In this document: positions 8,600-18,045 of the stretch, in pieces | Layout of the letters: each line of letters starts with the position of its first letter | Numbering within the stretch: position 1 is the first letter of the stretch | NCBI RefSeq assembly: GCF_900111105.1 | Contig: NZ_FOGC01000001.1 | Location: 1-64,000 of the forward strand | Length of the DNA: 64,000 bases | DNA from: Rosenbergiella nectarea | GTDB taxonomy: Bacteria; Pseudomonadota; Gammaproteobacteria; Enterobacterales; Enterobacteriaceae | Reading direction: 5' to 3' | Made by a program: the position numbers and the translations under genes | Notes under the pieces: generated by a model | Told to the model about the DNA's origin: nothing | Database searches by the model: none | The model's input: only the letters and a program-made list of their open reading frames with translations

Positions 8600-9742
8600 C
8601 TAGAAGTTGTAGAACACGGTGATCCAAGTACTATCAGGTTCGTTATCGGTGGTCGTCGCGATAGTTCTTTCAAGATAGACGCTTAAGCCGTGGCCCAACT
8701 CTGTCCCTGCACCTAAGTAGACGTGATTAGCGTGGTAATTCTCATCACCCTTAAGGCGTAAGGAGTCAACCGCAACATAAGGTTGGATTGATTTTAGGAA
8801 TGGCTTATCAATATTAAAGGTATAACCCACGAACTCTTCTAGGCCATAACCGCTACCGGCGAAGTAATGCGAAACAGTATGGTTACAAGTTGAGGGCACG
8901 AAATCCTTATAGTAGCTAGCCGTAGAGGTCAAATACCAGTTCCCCGGTTGCCAAGTTAATGCCGTACCGGAGACTTGTTGATTGTAACTTTTCTGCGTGG
9001 TGCTATTTTTTACATTTGCTTCAGTACTGCTATAAGCTGCGGCCCATGATAAGGTCGGCATAATAGCGTAGTCAAAACCAAAGCCCGCACCATGGTTACG
9101 GCGGTAAGATCGGCCATTGTCGCTGCCATCGTCTTTTTCATCTTCTGGCAATAGGTAGTTCGCAGAAAGGGTAACCGGTCCAAATGTATTTTTATACATG
9201 ATGCTATTTTTAGGTCTGCTCGCACCATCATAGTCACCACCAAATCCAATACCCGTTGCACCCGCATGACCATCGTTATCCCATACGTCACTTTTGATCC
9301 CGACTACGGAATAGTAAATGCCATATTGGTGACCATAGGTTAGCGTACCGTAGCGATCATCTTTAATTCCTGCATAAAGTTGACGTTGGCGATCACGCAA
9401 GGAGCCTGGTTGATAGTTCCCCTTCATCCCTAAGAAGTGCGGAACGTTGAATCCCCACTCGTAATAGCCAATAACAGAAGTATGATCAGTTAATTTATAG
9501 TCAGCACGGAAACGTACGCGTGATCCGCCATCATGGCCACGTTTATTCGATTTATTTGCATCGGGGCCATTAGTGAAAACCCACTCAGGACGGATGCTTC
9601 CGCCGACTTGTAAGCTTAACGGCGCGAGGAGTGTATTACTTTGTGGATTTTTATCCAGAAGGGTAATTTCTGCGTGTGAAGGCGCGGTTATTGCTAATGC
9701 TATCAAGCTGCCACTCATGGCAATAATTTTTTGTTTGTTCAC
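8600..9742 (-). CDS. Outer-membrane porin, general porin/OprD-like barrel
   Basis: The protein is about 380 aa with a signal peptide (hydrophobic core MSGSLIALAITAPSHA) and alternating beta-strand character throughout. A DNDGHAGATG loop lies in the middle, and the protein ends in the aromatic WITVFYNF typical of beta-barrel proteins recognised by the Bam complex. The start was placed at the GTG at 9742 because AGGAAG precedes it and it gives a normal signal peptide; an ATG at 9775 has no ribosome site. It is followed by the ProP-like symporter gene on the same strand, so the two could serve one solute pathway. Specificity is unknown. Confidence 0.75.
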   Translation of the reverse strand: MNKQKIIAMSGSLIALAITAPSHAEITLLDKNPQSNTLLAPLSLQVGGSIRPEWVFTNGPDANKSNKRGHDGGSRVRFRADYKLTDHTSVIGYYEWGFNVPHFLGMKGNYQPGSLRDRQRQLYAGIKDDRYGTLTYGHQYGIYYSVVGIKSDVWDNDGHAGATGIGFGGDYDGASRPKNSIMYKNTFGPVTLSANYLLPEDEKDDGSDNGRSYRRNHGAGFGFDYAIMPTLSWAAAYSSTEANVKNSTTQKSYNQQVSGTALTWQPGNWYLTSTASYYKDFVPSTCNHTVSHYFAGSGYGLEEFVGYTFNIDKPFLKSIQPYVAVDSLRLKGDENYHANHVYLGAGTELGHGLSVYLERTIATTTDNEPDSTWITVFYNF

Positions 9743-10601
9743 CACTTCCTGTCTCCATAGCGATAATATATTCATAGAGTTAATCGTTAAACCACGCTTA
9801 TCAGCAGGTAAAATACGCCACTGACTCGGTTTTATTGTTGTTGTACCGATTTATTTAGAACTTACCCGATGAACATAACGTTAGAACAGTAAATGATGCA
9901 ACAAGATTTTTTGACATAAAGTGACATTTGTGTCTTATGTGATTAATAATTAAGTATATTTAGTTTAAAGAAATGTAAAGCAATTATAAATATATGGTGT
10001 TCGTCACTATTCATTGAATACGTAGTGTTTTATTGGAATTTTGTATGGATAAAAATTTTTGTCGAGAGGAGTGAATTTTTTTTAGATCTAGACAATATGA
10101 GGGGCGTTAATTCGGTGAGTCTGCGCCCGCGTAAGTGGCAGATGCAAGACTAATCTTGTAAAAAAAGCCTATTGTGAAGTGGCACATTCACTGGATTGGA
10201 TTCTGTCGGTATTTTTGCCTCAAGTGGTAGTGGAAGCACCGTTATTTCCTTTCTAAACAATATTCACTTTCAAGTTGTTGACTAATTCTCCCCGCATAAC
10301 TAAGAAAATCTAGCCCAACTCACAGCTTACCCTCGTAGCTACCCTACCCTACCCGTTTGGTAAGCACTCAATCACATCCTTCGATAATCATCCACTTCAT
10401 TTTTTCGGTCAAAACACAGATACCCGAAATGAGTAGGCGGCTATGGGCAAGGTTCTTGATGGGGGAGTGAAGGGCTGCCAGCTACCACACACTCGATCAC
10501 TAATTATTCAAATCGCACATATAGTTAATCTGGTTATAGTAACTATAGTTATTATTATCTCAGTGAAACAAATTACCCTTTTTACCATCGAGGACATGTA
10601 C
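9743..10601. other. Long intergenic region
   Basis: About 860 bp without a convincing gene. The part next to the porin is strongly AT-rich and contains a TTGACATAAAG element and a TGTGATTAA half-site resembling part of a CRP site. The right half has no clear structure, although one open frame reads in from 10443 without a ribosome site. Confidence 0.4.
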
Positions 10602-10841
10602 ATGAAAACCTTAAAAACTCTTGCGTTAGCCTCTGCTACAGCCTTATCTTTACTCTCATTTGGTAGTTTTGCGCAAAGCGTTTCAGTCACCGATTCTACG
10701 CTTGATGGTGCAGAGTCTCAGATTGCTGCGATGGCCCATCAGACCGGTAGTCAGTATAGAATTACGGGCGCGAGTTCCAATAACTTTGTGCGTATGACCG
10801 CAGAAATTAATAGCGCACCCTCACACGGATTGAAAAACTAA
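10602..10841 (+). CDS. BhsA/McbA-family small periplasmic protein (DUF1471)
   Basis: This 79-aa protein has a signal peptide (MKTLKTLALAS to SFA, about 24 residues) followed by the short fold seen in YhcN, BhsA and McbA: TDSTLDGAESQIAAMAHQTG, then YRITGASSNN and VRMTAEI. Such proteins are secreted stress- and biofilm-related factors in enterics. The ATG at 10602 has a GAGGA ribosome site 8 nt upstream; longer in-frame starts lack one. It is monocistronic, with a strong hairpin downstream at 10909. Confidence 0.8.
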   Translation: MKTLKTLALASATALSLLSFGSFAQSVSVTDSTLDGAESQIAAMAHQTGSQYRITGASSNNFVRMTAEINSAPSHGLKN

Positions 10842-10908
10842 GGCATCCTTTAGCCATCTCCGACCTTAACGACCTTTGATACCCGCAAGATTAGGCCACA
10901 ATCAGTCA

Positions 10909-10940
10909 CCACTACCGAAGCGTGCGTGCTTCGGTAGTGG
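10909..10940. terminator. Strong hairpin downstream of BhsA-like gene
   Basis: A perfect 12-bp stem (CCACTACCGAAG / CTTCGGTAGTGG) with an 8-nt loop. No clear T-run follows, so it may be a terminator of low U content or an mRNA-stabilising structure. Confidence 0.5.
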
Positions 10941-11064
10941 CCTAAGTCCCTTCCTTTGTTGACCAAGCCCTAGCTTCGTGAGGCAGCCCAATCCGTAAAA
11001 AAGTAATTCCTCAAATCAGTATTTCGTGAACAGGAAATCAGGACTTGTAACGCCTCCCCCCGCC

Positions 11065-12360
11065 CTAATTGAGTCGTTCGAACCGATAGGGGGAAGGGTC
11101 GACCAACGGTGATTGACCACTAAGAATGTCTGCGGCTAATTGACCCGCTGCAGGTGAGGTTCCGAAGCCATGCCCGGAGAATCCCGTAGCCAGGACTAAT
11201 CCGGGGAGGGTATTGACTGGCCCAATAACCGGGTTCGAATCGGGAGTCACATCAATAACGCCTGCCCACTCCTGAGCAATTTCTGCAGCCTTAAAGGCGG
11301 GCCATGCCTTAATCAAATTTTTGAGTGCCTCCTGATTAAGGCCGGTATTGACGTGTGGATCGAGAGTTCGTATCTGTTCAAAAGGTGAACGTTGATTTTC
11401 CTTCCAGTGGCGGGCAAGCCGCAGATCTTGGAAAGAGTAGCGCCCAAAGCCGATACGTAAATTCCCACGACCCTGTTTAAGCTGTTGGCGATAACGCAAG
11501 CCAATTAGCATATGGTCCAACGTCAGCGGCGCATCTAACGCACCACGCTGTGTGATGATAAATCCCCCTGTATGGTGGCGTCGAAACGAGAAATCCGGCG
11601 CGCCAACCGCGACATCGGTGGGGCCATTAAGGGGTTTCGTCTGTAACACTGAACAGATCAATGGCAGTGTAGGGAGATCTATATGATGATTCATTAAAAA
11701 CCGTCGTGACCAAGCCCCTGCGGCAAGTAAAACCTGTTCGCACTTTATCTCGCCCTGTTCAGTCAATACCCCGCTAACGCGTCCAGCACTGGTGACTAGG
11801 CTTCTCACCGCGCAATTTTCCACGATCACCGCACCTAACCGTTGAGCCGCTTTCGCTATTGCATTGGCCGCTTTAGTTGGCTCGGCACGTCCATCGGACG
11901 GAGTAAAAATCCCTCCGGCCCACGTGCTATTGCCCCCAGGAACGCGCCGGGCAACCTCTGCTGAACTTAAGAGTGTTGAATCAAGTTGGAGGTGCTTGAC
12001 GTGTTCGAACCAATGTTCATGTGTCGCCATTTGTTCAGCCTGACGCGCGACGAACATGATGCCAGCTTGGCGATAGCCGACATCGCCGCCGACTCTTTCC
12101 GCCATTGTCGCCCATAACCGATCAGCCGCCTGTGCTAAAGGGATATCTTCAGGGAGGCGACTGGTTTTACGTACCCAGCCCAAATTACGTGAGGATTGTT
12201 CGGCCGCTAATTTCCCCTTTTCAATCACAACGACGGGGATATTTCTTTCTGCGAGGCTGAGGGCTGCCACTAACCCGATGATTCCGCCCCCTATAATCAC
12301 GACAGGACTTTGGGCGGGCAGGATTGCTGAGGTACTCACTGGATCAATACGTGGGGCCAT
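11065..12360 (-). CDS. FAD-dependent amine/D-amino acid oxidoreductase (DAO family)
   Basis: This 431-aa protein has an N-terminal Rossmann motif VVIIGGGIIGLVAALSLAE followed by a basic strand end IEKG. It then has the DAO-family RNLGWVRKT segment near the flavin, a second strand LLAAGAWSRR, and the C-terminal FAD-contact motif GFSGHGFGTSPAAG. It should oxidise an amine or amino acid to an imine. The ATG at 12360 has an excellent ribosome site (GAGGAGAT), and the gene starts 22 bp after ridA. RidA would hydrolyse the reactive imine it makes. The substrate is not identifiable. Confidence 0.85.
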   Translation of the reverse strand: MAPRIDPVSTSAILPAQSPVVIIGGGIIGLVAALSLAERNIPVVVIEKGKLAAEQSSRNLGWVRKTSRLPEDIPLAQAADRLWATMAERVGGDVGYRQAGIMFVARQAEQMATHEHWFEHVKHLQLDSTLLSSAEVARRVPGGNSTWAGGIFTPSDGRAEPTKAANAIAKAAQRLGAVIVENCAVRSLVTSAGRVSGVLTEQGEIKCEQVLLAAGAWSRRFLMNHHIDLPTLPLICSVLQTKPLNGPTDVAVGAPDFSFRRHHTGGFIITQRGALDAPLTLDHMLIGLRYRQQLKQGRGNLRIGFGRYSFQDLRLARHWKENQRSPFEQIRTLDPHVNTGLNQEALKNLIKAWPAFKAAEIAQEWAGVIDVTPDSNPVIGPVNTLPGLVLATGFSGHGFGTSPAAGQLAADILSGQSPLVDPSPYRFERLN

Positions 12361-12382
12361 AACGGGGATCTCCTCGCGAATA

Positions 12383-12805
12383 TTATTGCGATATAGTGAG
12401 TGAGGTCGCTTTAGTGTGTCCCGCACCACGGTAAGCGGTGACTTCTATCTCCACTTTATACACGGTCGATCCTAGCGGCGGACAGGTGACGGTGGATGCG
12501 GGATCGATACCACGGAATTTTTCACCAATAAAAGCCATTACATTTGGCACGTCTTCTGGTGATTGGATGAACACTCTTGAACACACCACATCTTCTAAGC
12601 TAGCCTCGACAGCACTTAAGGCCGCTTCGATGTTGGCAAAAACTTGTGCGGCTTGATCGATAACATCTTCTGGGATCTCTTTTGTGACAGGATGGCGGCC
12701 AGCAGTATTTGAAACGTAAATCCAGTTATCGACGGCAACCAAACGTGAGTAACTGGCTTTCTCTTCAAAGAGAGAACCGGATTTTACTTTGATAATTGTG
12801 GTCAT
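12383..12805 (-). CDS. RidA (YjgF/YER057c) family imine deaminase
   Basis: This 140-aa protein has the RidA signature order: YSRLVAVDNWIYVSNTAG, QAAQVFANIEAALSAVEASLEDVV, and the closing region VTCPPLGSTVYKVEIEVTA. RidA proteins form trimers and hydrolyse enamine/imine intermediates to ketones and ammonia. It lies between an OCD-family gene (21 bp upstream) and the FAD oxidoreductase (22 bp downstream), so it most likely clears an imine made by its neighbours. The conserved Arg of canonical RidA cannot be placed with certainty in this divergent member. Confidence 0.85.
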   Translation of the reverse strand: MTTIIKVKSGSLFEEKASYSRLVAVDNWIYVSNTAGRHPVTKEIPEDVIDQAAQVFANIEAALSAVEASLEDVVCSRVFIQSPEDVPNVMAFIGEKFRGIDPASTVTCPPLGSTVYKVEIEVTAYRGAGHTKATSLTISQ

Positions 12806-12826
12806 AGCGGTACCTTCGTAAAGTGA

Positions 12827-13966
12827 TTAAGCCAGTTCAGGCGTTTCCCAAAGATTTAATTTCACGCCGATGTTGCGTTGCAGCGCATTTCGGTACAGCA
12901 CGGTCCCCCATGCCACATCCTCAACTGGCATTCCCCCGACAGACATGATGATGATTTCATCGTCATTTTTTCTACCGGGTGCTTCCCCTGCGATAATCTG
13001 GCCGATATCCTCGAGTTGATCTGCGGTCAGAGCACCTTCCGCGAGCATATCCATAAAGCGGACGCCGATAATAGGTATGGTGTTGTGGGCGGGCTTAGGC
13101 ACTTCTTCGAACCAAGCATTATAAAGACCCGTGTTATCAAGGACTTTTCGCACATCAGTCTGTTCCATTCCCTCATCCAGTGCACAGAGAGCGGGCATCG
13201 CTAAAAAGGCTCCCGCTTTTACCCATTCGCGTTTCACAATGGGATAGGTGGCGGCATCGCCTGTTTCACCTGAGCTGCAATAAGCGACCAGATCGCTGTC
13301 GCGAACGACCTCTTCAAGCGTGTCGACAATTTGGATTGTGGTGACTTGAGGGTAGGTATGTGTTAACCACGTTATAAATGCATCGAGACTTGCAACACCG
13401 CGGCCTTTAACTTTCACTGTATCGACGTTGGGACAGACGGATAGGAATGCTGCAACGGTTGTTTTACCCATGACGCCTGGTCCTAATAGCCCAATTACTC
13501 GAGCATCACGCCTGGCAAGGTATTTAGCACCGACGCCTGGGATTGCCCCCGTTCGATACGCTGATAATAAATTAGCCGACATATGAGCCAATGGTGCACC
13601 AGTATCCGCATCGTTCAACGTAAACATCAATATCGAGCGCGGTAAGCCTTTTTCTCGATTAGCGATATTGGAGCCATACCATTTAACGCCAGCTGTTCCA
13701 AAATTACCGCCGAGGTAGGCAGGCATTGCCATCATGCGTCGGTCTGCCGTGGGTTTCGGCATCGTTGGGAAGGGTGAATTTTCCGGAAATGTGACCATCG
13801 CACCATGCGAATCATTATTCGGTCCCGCCATACGGTAGTCACCGTGGTAGAGTAACGCGAACATCTCTTCCATACTCGCAATGCAGGCTGGCATATCGGT
13901 AACGCCAGCGCGGATCATGTCTTGCTCAGAAAGATATAAAAAATCAATTCTTGTTGAATCGGTCAT
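12827..13966 (-). CDS. Ornithine cyclodeaminase/mu-crystallin family protein
   Basis: This 379-aa protein of the OCD/mu-crystallin NAD(P)-dependent family has an N-terminal LSEQDMIRAGVTDMPA, a substrate-domain GTAGVKWYGS, and ANLLSAYRTGAIPGVGAKYLA leading into the dinucleotide motif VIGLLGPGVMGK. Members are ketimine reductases, cyclodeaminases or alanine/opine-type dehydrogenases; related proteins have also been annotated as amine oxidase accessory subunits. The ATG at 13966 has GAGGTGG upstream. It is the first gene of a three-gene unit with ridA and the FAD oxidoreductase, divergent from an AraC regulator. The reaction is not certain. Confidence 0.82.
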   Translation of the reverse strand: MTDSTRIDFLYLSEQDMIRAGVTDMPACIASMEEMFALLYHGDYRMAGPNNDSHGAMVTFPENSPFPTMPKPTADRRMMAMPAYLGGNFGTAGVKWYGSNIANREKGLPRSILMFTLNDADTGAPLAHMSANLLSAYRTGAIPGVGAKYLARRDARVIGLLGPGVMGKTTVAAFLSVCPNVDTVKVKGRGVASLDAFITWLTHTYPQVTTIQIVDTLEEVVRDSDLVAYCSSGETGDAATYPIVKREWVKAGAFLAMPALCALDEGMEQTDVRKVLDNTGLYNAWFEEVPKPAHNTIPIIGVRFMDMLAEGALTADQLEDIGQIIAGEAPGRKNDDEIIIMSVGGMPVEDVAWGTVLYRNALQRNIGVKLNLWETPELA

Positions 13967-14145
13967 TGCCACCACCTCACTCAGGATTTATCCGCCAGAA
14001 AGGAAATTTTTTAGCTCTGTCCCAAGTCAGTGACAGCAGCTCTTTATAGAAATAGCCTGATGAGTTTCGGGATGTATTGAATATTTGCGACAGAGTTTTG
14101 ATTAGTGGTGTGGATGTTGCATTGGGAATAAGTAAGTAGACTTTT

Positions 14146-14997
14146 ATGATGGGTATGACAATGAAAAATAGCCCCGTTTTCAAAGAGAAAAAATTCCATC
14201 CTGAACAGCCGTGGTTTGTCCTAAACACGTCGCATTATTTTTGGCAAACGCAGGCAACCTTACCCGATATCTCACATTTCTATAGTTTTAAGACCAGCAA
14301 AGAAGCAATACTTACTCTGGCGATTCCTGACGGCTGTGTTGATATCTTATTTGATTGTCATCCACAGTTTCCAACGGCTAGAATTTGCGGTACAACGTTG
14401 GAGGCCCGTAATGCCTATTTATCGGAAGAACGGCTCTATTTCGGTATACGCTTTACTGCAGGAGTAATCCCTGATTTCTTGGATGCTTATGCTGATGATA
14501 TTCCAGATAATGAGTTTAATTTTCTCGATGCCGCGCCCCAAGGAAAAACGATCTTTTCAAGGATTATTGAGGCCAAAGACTTCACCTCGAAAATTACGTT
14601 ATTCCAGCAGTACTTCAGTCGTTATTTAACACGGAAAAACTCTGCGGTAACGCAATCAGTTATTAAGGGTATTCATGCTGCAGAGGGGAATATCCGTATC
14701 GATCAATTGGCGACTATGACGGGCTATAGTTGCCGGACAATTCAGCGCCAGTTTAAGCACGATATCGGCTTGTCGCCAAAAATATTCAGTCGAATTATTC
14801 GCTGTCAATCAGCCTTGAGTCGCATTCATGATGCGGGAATGTGCTCTTATGGCGACATCTCTTATGATTTGGGTTTTAGTGATCAATCCCATTTCTTACG
14901 GGAATTTAAGCGTTTTAGCAGTACAACACCGACACATTATTTGAACCATATTACGGCGCAACATTACGGTCGACGATTGGTCGAGCCGCAGCACTAA
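14146..14997 (+). CDS. AraC-family transcriptional regulator
   Basis: This 283-aa protein has an N-terminal sensing domain (residues about 25-130, with the PDGCVDILFD and FGIRFTAG motifs of the DUF6597 group) and a C-terminal double helix-turn-helix: first HTH around IDQLATMTGYSCRTIQRQFK, second around YGDISYDLGFSDQSHFLREF. It is divergent from the OCD-ridA-FAD unit across about 180 bp and is followed by a permease, so it is the likely regulator of this catabolic cluster. Several near ATGs make the exact start uncertain. Confidence 0.87.
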   Translation: MMGMTMKNSPVFKEKKFHPEQPWFVLNTSHYFWQTQATLPDISHFYSFKTSKEAILTLAIPDGCVDILFDCHPQFPTARICGTTLEARNAYLSEERLYFGIRFTAGVIPDFLDAYADDIPDNEFNFLDAAPQGKTIFSRIIEAKDFTSKITLFQQYFSRYLTRKNSAVTQSVIKGIHAAEGNIRIDQLATMTGYSCRTIQRQFKHDIGLSPKIFSRIIRCQSALSRIHDAGMCSYGDISYDLGFSDQSHFLREFKRFSSTTPTHYLNHITAQHYGRRLVEPQH

Positions 14998-15128
14998 AGC
15001 AGTGCAGGTCTGCACTCGGGGTATGTCGCAATTTTTCTATCAGTATCTGAACGCCTGGAGAATGATGAATTCATCATGGCAGACTAATGAGGGAAGACTC
15101 ATTAGCGCGCCTTTCTCACTAAGGGGCA

Positions 15129-16535
15129 ATGATGATGGAAAAAGAGTCGGGCTTACGTAAAAATACATTGGGATTATTTTCGTTAATATTTTTTGTTGTG
15201 GCGGCTGCCTCACCCCTTACTGGGGTCGTCGGGGGGCTGCCCGTTGCAATTGCCGGGGGAAATAGCGCGGGAATTGCGACGTTTTATTTACTCTCCTGCA
15301 TCATTTTGATTTTATTTTCGATTGGTTTTTTGGCGATGAGCCAATACGTGAAAAATTCCGGTGCCTTTTACACTTATATTCGGCAAGGGTTGGGCGAAAA
15401 CTGGGGCTCTTCAGCCTCGATAATTGCGATACTTGCCTATATTTCGATTCAAATCGCCATTGTTGCGATGTTAGGTTTCTTTTCCGCGCAACTCATCGCC
15501 GATCAATTCTCACTGGCGGTTCCTTGGTGGTTATGTAGCATAACGTTTCTTTTAATAACCTGGTGCTTAAGTATTAAGCGGGTAGAGGTTGGAGGGAAGA
15601 TACTTGGAATATTGATGCTCGCTGAAGTGGGAATTGTGCTCTTAACGGATATTGTTTTACTTATTAAACATGGTCACCATCATAGCTTACAGCCTTTTCA
15701 GCCTTCCGTCTTTCTACACGGTAATCTCGGGATCAGCTTTATTTTTACTATTGCTGCCTTTATCGGGTTCGAGACGACCGCTATTTATGCCGAAGAGTGC
15801 AAAGATCCTCATAAAACAATCCCTCGAGCAACGATTTGCGCATTATTATTGATCACGGCTTTTTTCTGTTTTACGAGCTGGTGTTTGGTACAAACCTATG
15901 GCGCAGAGCAATTAATTAGTCTTGCTCGTAAAGAACCCGAAAATTTAATCCTGATGATTACACGCGACAATGTCGGGCAATGGGCAGTCACTGCGATGTC
16001 GATATTATTAATTAGTAGCTTATTTGCTGCGACCGTTGCCTTTCATAATAATATCTCGCGCTATTTATTTAGTATGAGTCGTGATGGGTTGATCTGGCAG
16101 GAGCTCTGTAAAATTCACCCGAATAACGGTACACCGCATAATGCCAGCCACCTTCATAGCGTTATCATGCTGCTATTGCTTATTGGTCTCGGGGCGATGA
16201 ATGTGGATCCTATGATGCATATTTTTGCACTAGGCTCGGCGATCTCCACGCTCTGTGTCCTACTTTTACAGCTGGGAGTTTGTGCCGCCGTCATCAATTT
16301 CTTCCGTCACCAACGCCATCAGCGGGGAGCTTGGTCAACCTTTTGGGCGCCTCTTCTGTCATTTTTTGCGATGTTATTCACTATTCTTTTAGTGATTAAT
16401 AATTTGCCAATCCTAGTAGGCGGAGAAAGCATGATGACCCGAGTTATTCCGGGCGTTATCGCGATGTGTAGTGTGTTGGGGTATTTATGGTCGAAGAGGG
16501 TGGCGCTTAAAAGGGGGTGTGCCCAGAGAAATTAA
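15129..16535 (+). CDS. APC superfamily amino acid/amine permease
   Basis: This 468-aa protein has about twelve membrane helices and the APC family beginning: helix 1 ends ASPLTGVVGGLPVAIAGGN, which contains the usual glycine-rich unwound segment. Helix 6 carries FIGFETTAIYAEECKDPHKTIPRA, the classic conserved segment of amino acid permeases. AAGGGGC precedes the start. It follows the AraC regulator in the same direction and probably imports the amine or amino acid degraded by the divergent OCD-RidA-FAD enzymes. Confidence 0.85.
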   Translation: MMMEKESGLRKNTLGLFSLIFFVVAAASPLTGVVGGLPVAIAGGNSAGIATFYLLSCIILILFSIGFLAMSQYVKNSGAFYTYIRQGLGENWGSSASIIAILAYISIQIAIVAMLGFFSAQLIADQFSLAVPWWLCSITFLLITWCLSIKRVEVGGKILGILMLAEVGIVLLTDIVLLIKHGHHHSLQPFQPSVFLHGNLGISFIFTIAAFIGFETTAIYAEECKDPHKTIPRATICALLLITAFFCFTSWCLVQTYGAEQLISLARKEPENLILMITRDNVGQWAVTAMSILLISSLFAATVAFHNNISRYLFSMSRDGLIWQELCKIHPNNGTPHNASHLHSVIMLLLLIGLGAMNVDPMMHIFALGSAISTLCVLLLQLGVCAAVINFFRHQRHQRGAWSTFWAPLLSFFAMLFTILLVINNLPILVGGESMMTRVIPGVIAMCSVLGYLWSKRVALKRGCAQRN

Positions 16536-17078
16536 CACTATGCTGGCATAGTAACGACTTATGACTCACGCTATACATAATGAAAGACTTTATCGTTAAA
16601 GATTAAGTTTTTTTTAAATAAGCCATCGTCTAATAAGATTTTTTACTTTACGGATAAGATTTTTATTTTTATAAACTTATCCCAGATTTATGACACTAGC
16701 ACGCTGTCTTCTCATAATCCGGTCATTTATAAGACAAGAGATATCGGGGATTGGCACGTCAACAAGAACGCGCCGACCTTTATTTGGCAGATAGGCAAAG
16801 GGGGGGATTGAGGAGAAAAGGGTCAGTCATCTAATGTCCTAATGAGCTAACGGTGAGGTTGCTAGGCAGATAGTGGGCCACACCGTTTTATCTATCCTAG
16901 ACGCCGGCGGTATTAAATCTGTGGTATGAGAAGCTGAGGTTAATGGCTGAGCCACAGGGGAAATGTGGTGGCGTTAAGGTGAGCTAAAAATCAAAAAAAT
17001 TTGATATCCAACCAGATAACTGCGTTATCTTGGTATTCTGAATAAAAATATTAAATCTTAAGATAGAAAGAGAAAACC
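16536..17078. other. Intergenic region before the restriction island
   Basis: No gene, tRNA or clear insertion sequence is seen in this 540-bp stretch. It separates the catabolic cluster from the mrr-hsd genes. AT-rich sequence just before mrr (16990-17060) probably holds the mrr promoter. Confidence 0.4.
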
Positions 17079-17996
17079 ATGCCGGTTCCTACCTATGATA
17101 ACTTTATTGAGCCCGTATTACGGGTCTTGCAGCAATCACCTACAGGTGTCGCCGCGAAAGAGGTTTACGAGGGAGCAGCCAACTTACTGCATCTCGATGA
17201 TAGCCAGCGTAATGAACTTATCCCCAGTGGCCAACCGGTTTACAAAAATCGGGCCGGGTGGGCTCATGACCGACTCAAACGCGCCGGGCTATCCCAGAGC
17301 CTATCACGAGGAAAGTGGTGTTTAACCGAGGCTGGATTTAACTGGCTTAAGCAACACCCTTTTCCCCTGAGTAAAGCGCAGGTTGATCATCTGGCGTTTG
17401 ATTTTATCAACGTCCGACTGACCACTCCTACGGATGCGGTTATGCTGGACGATGATGGTGCACCGGACTCGGCTATCTCTCTCCAAACCAGCAGCCCGGA
17501 TGACCGCTTAGCGGAAGCTTTGGCAGAAATCCGCAGTGCTGTAGCCACCGAATTGCTGGAAAATTTACTGCAGGTCTCACCGAATCGCTTTGAAGTGATT
17601 GTCTTAGATGTGTTGCATAAACTTGGTTACGGCGGCCATAGGGATGATCTTCAGCGTGTCGGGGGCACCGGCGACGGTGGAATCGATGGCATTATTTCTC
17701 TGGATAAACTTGGGCTAGAGAAAGTTTATGTCCAGGCGAAGCGTTGGCAAGGCACCGTTGGCCGCCCAGAACTACAGGCTTTTTATGGCGCACTGGCGGG
17801 GCAAAAAGCCAAACGCGGTATTTTTATCACCACCTCAGGCTTTACTGCTCATGCTGTGGAATTTTCCCGATCCGTTGAAGGACTGGTACTGATTGATGGC
17901 AATCGACTGGTTAACTTAATGATGGATAATGAAGTAGGGGTGACTTCGCAACAGATTAAACTGCCCAAAATCGATATGGATTATTTTGAGCAGTAA
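17079..17996 (+). CDS. mrr: Mrr modification-dependent restriction endonuclease
   Basis: This 305-aa protein is collinear with E. coli Mrr (304 aa). It has an N-terminal winged-helix domain (VPTYDNFIEPVLRVL, YKNRAGWAHDRLKRAGLSQS) and the C-terminal Mrr_cat nuclease domain, with GGTGDGGIDGIIS giving the catalytic Asp and VYVQAKRW giving the Gln-x-Lys motif of the PD-(D/E)xK fold. Mrr cleaves methylated DNA and triggers an SOS response. It is encoded convergently to hsdRMS, matching the immigration control region arrangement of E. coli. Confidence 0.95.
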   Translation: MPVPTYDNFIEPVLRVLQQSPTGVAAKEVYEGAANLLHLDDSQRNELIPSGQPVYKNRAGWAHDRLKRAGLSQSLSRGKWCLTEAGFNWLKQHPFPLSKAQVDHLAFDFINVRLTTPTDAVMLDDDGAPDSAISLQTSSPDDRLAEALAEIRSAVATELLENLLQVSPNRFEVIVLDVLHKLGYGGHRDDLQRVGGTGDGGIDGIISLDKLGLEKVYVQAKRWQGTVGRPELQAFYGALAGQKAKRGIFITTSGFTAHAVEFSRSVEGLVLIDGNRLVNLMMDNEVGVTSQQIKLPKIDMDYFEQ

Positions 17997-18045
17997 TAGC
18001 CGACGCTTGATTATCTTAATGACAGCCCACCAGCGTGGGCTGATT

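Noticed and set aside
10909..10940. Hairpin as part of an insertion sequence
   Set aside because: No transposase or target duplication was found nearby; it is a single hairpin after a small gene.
16536..17078. tRNA or second att site as the left boundary of the restriction island
   Set aside because: No cloverleaf could be drawn and no copy of the fis core TTAGTTCATGCCGTA occurs here.
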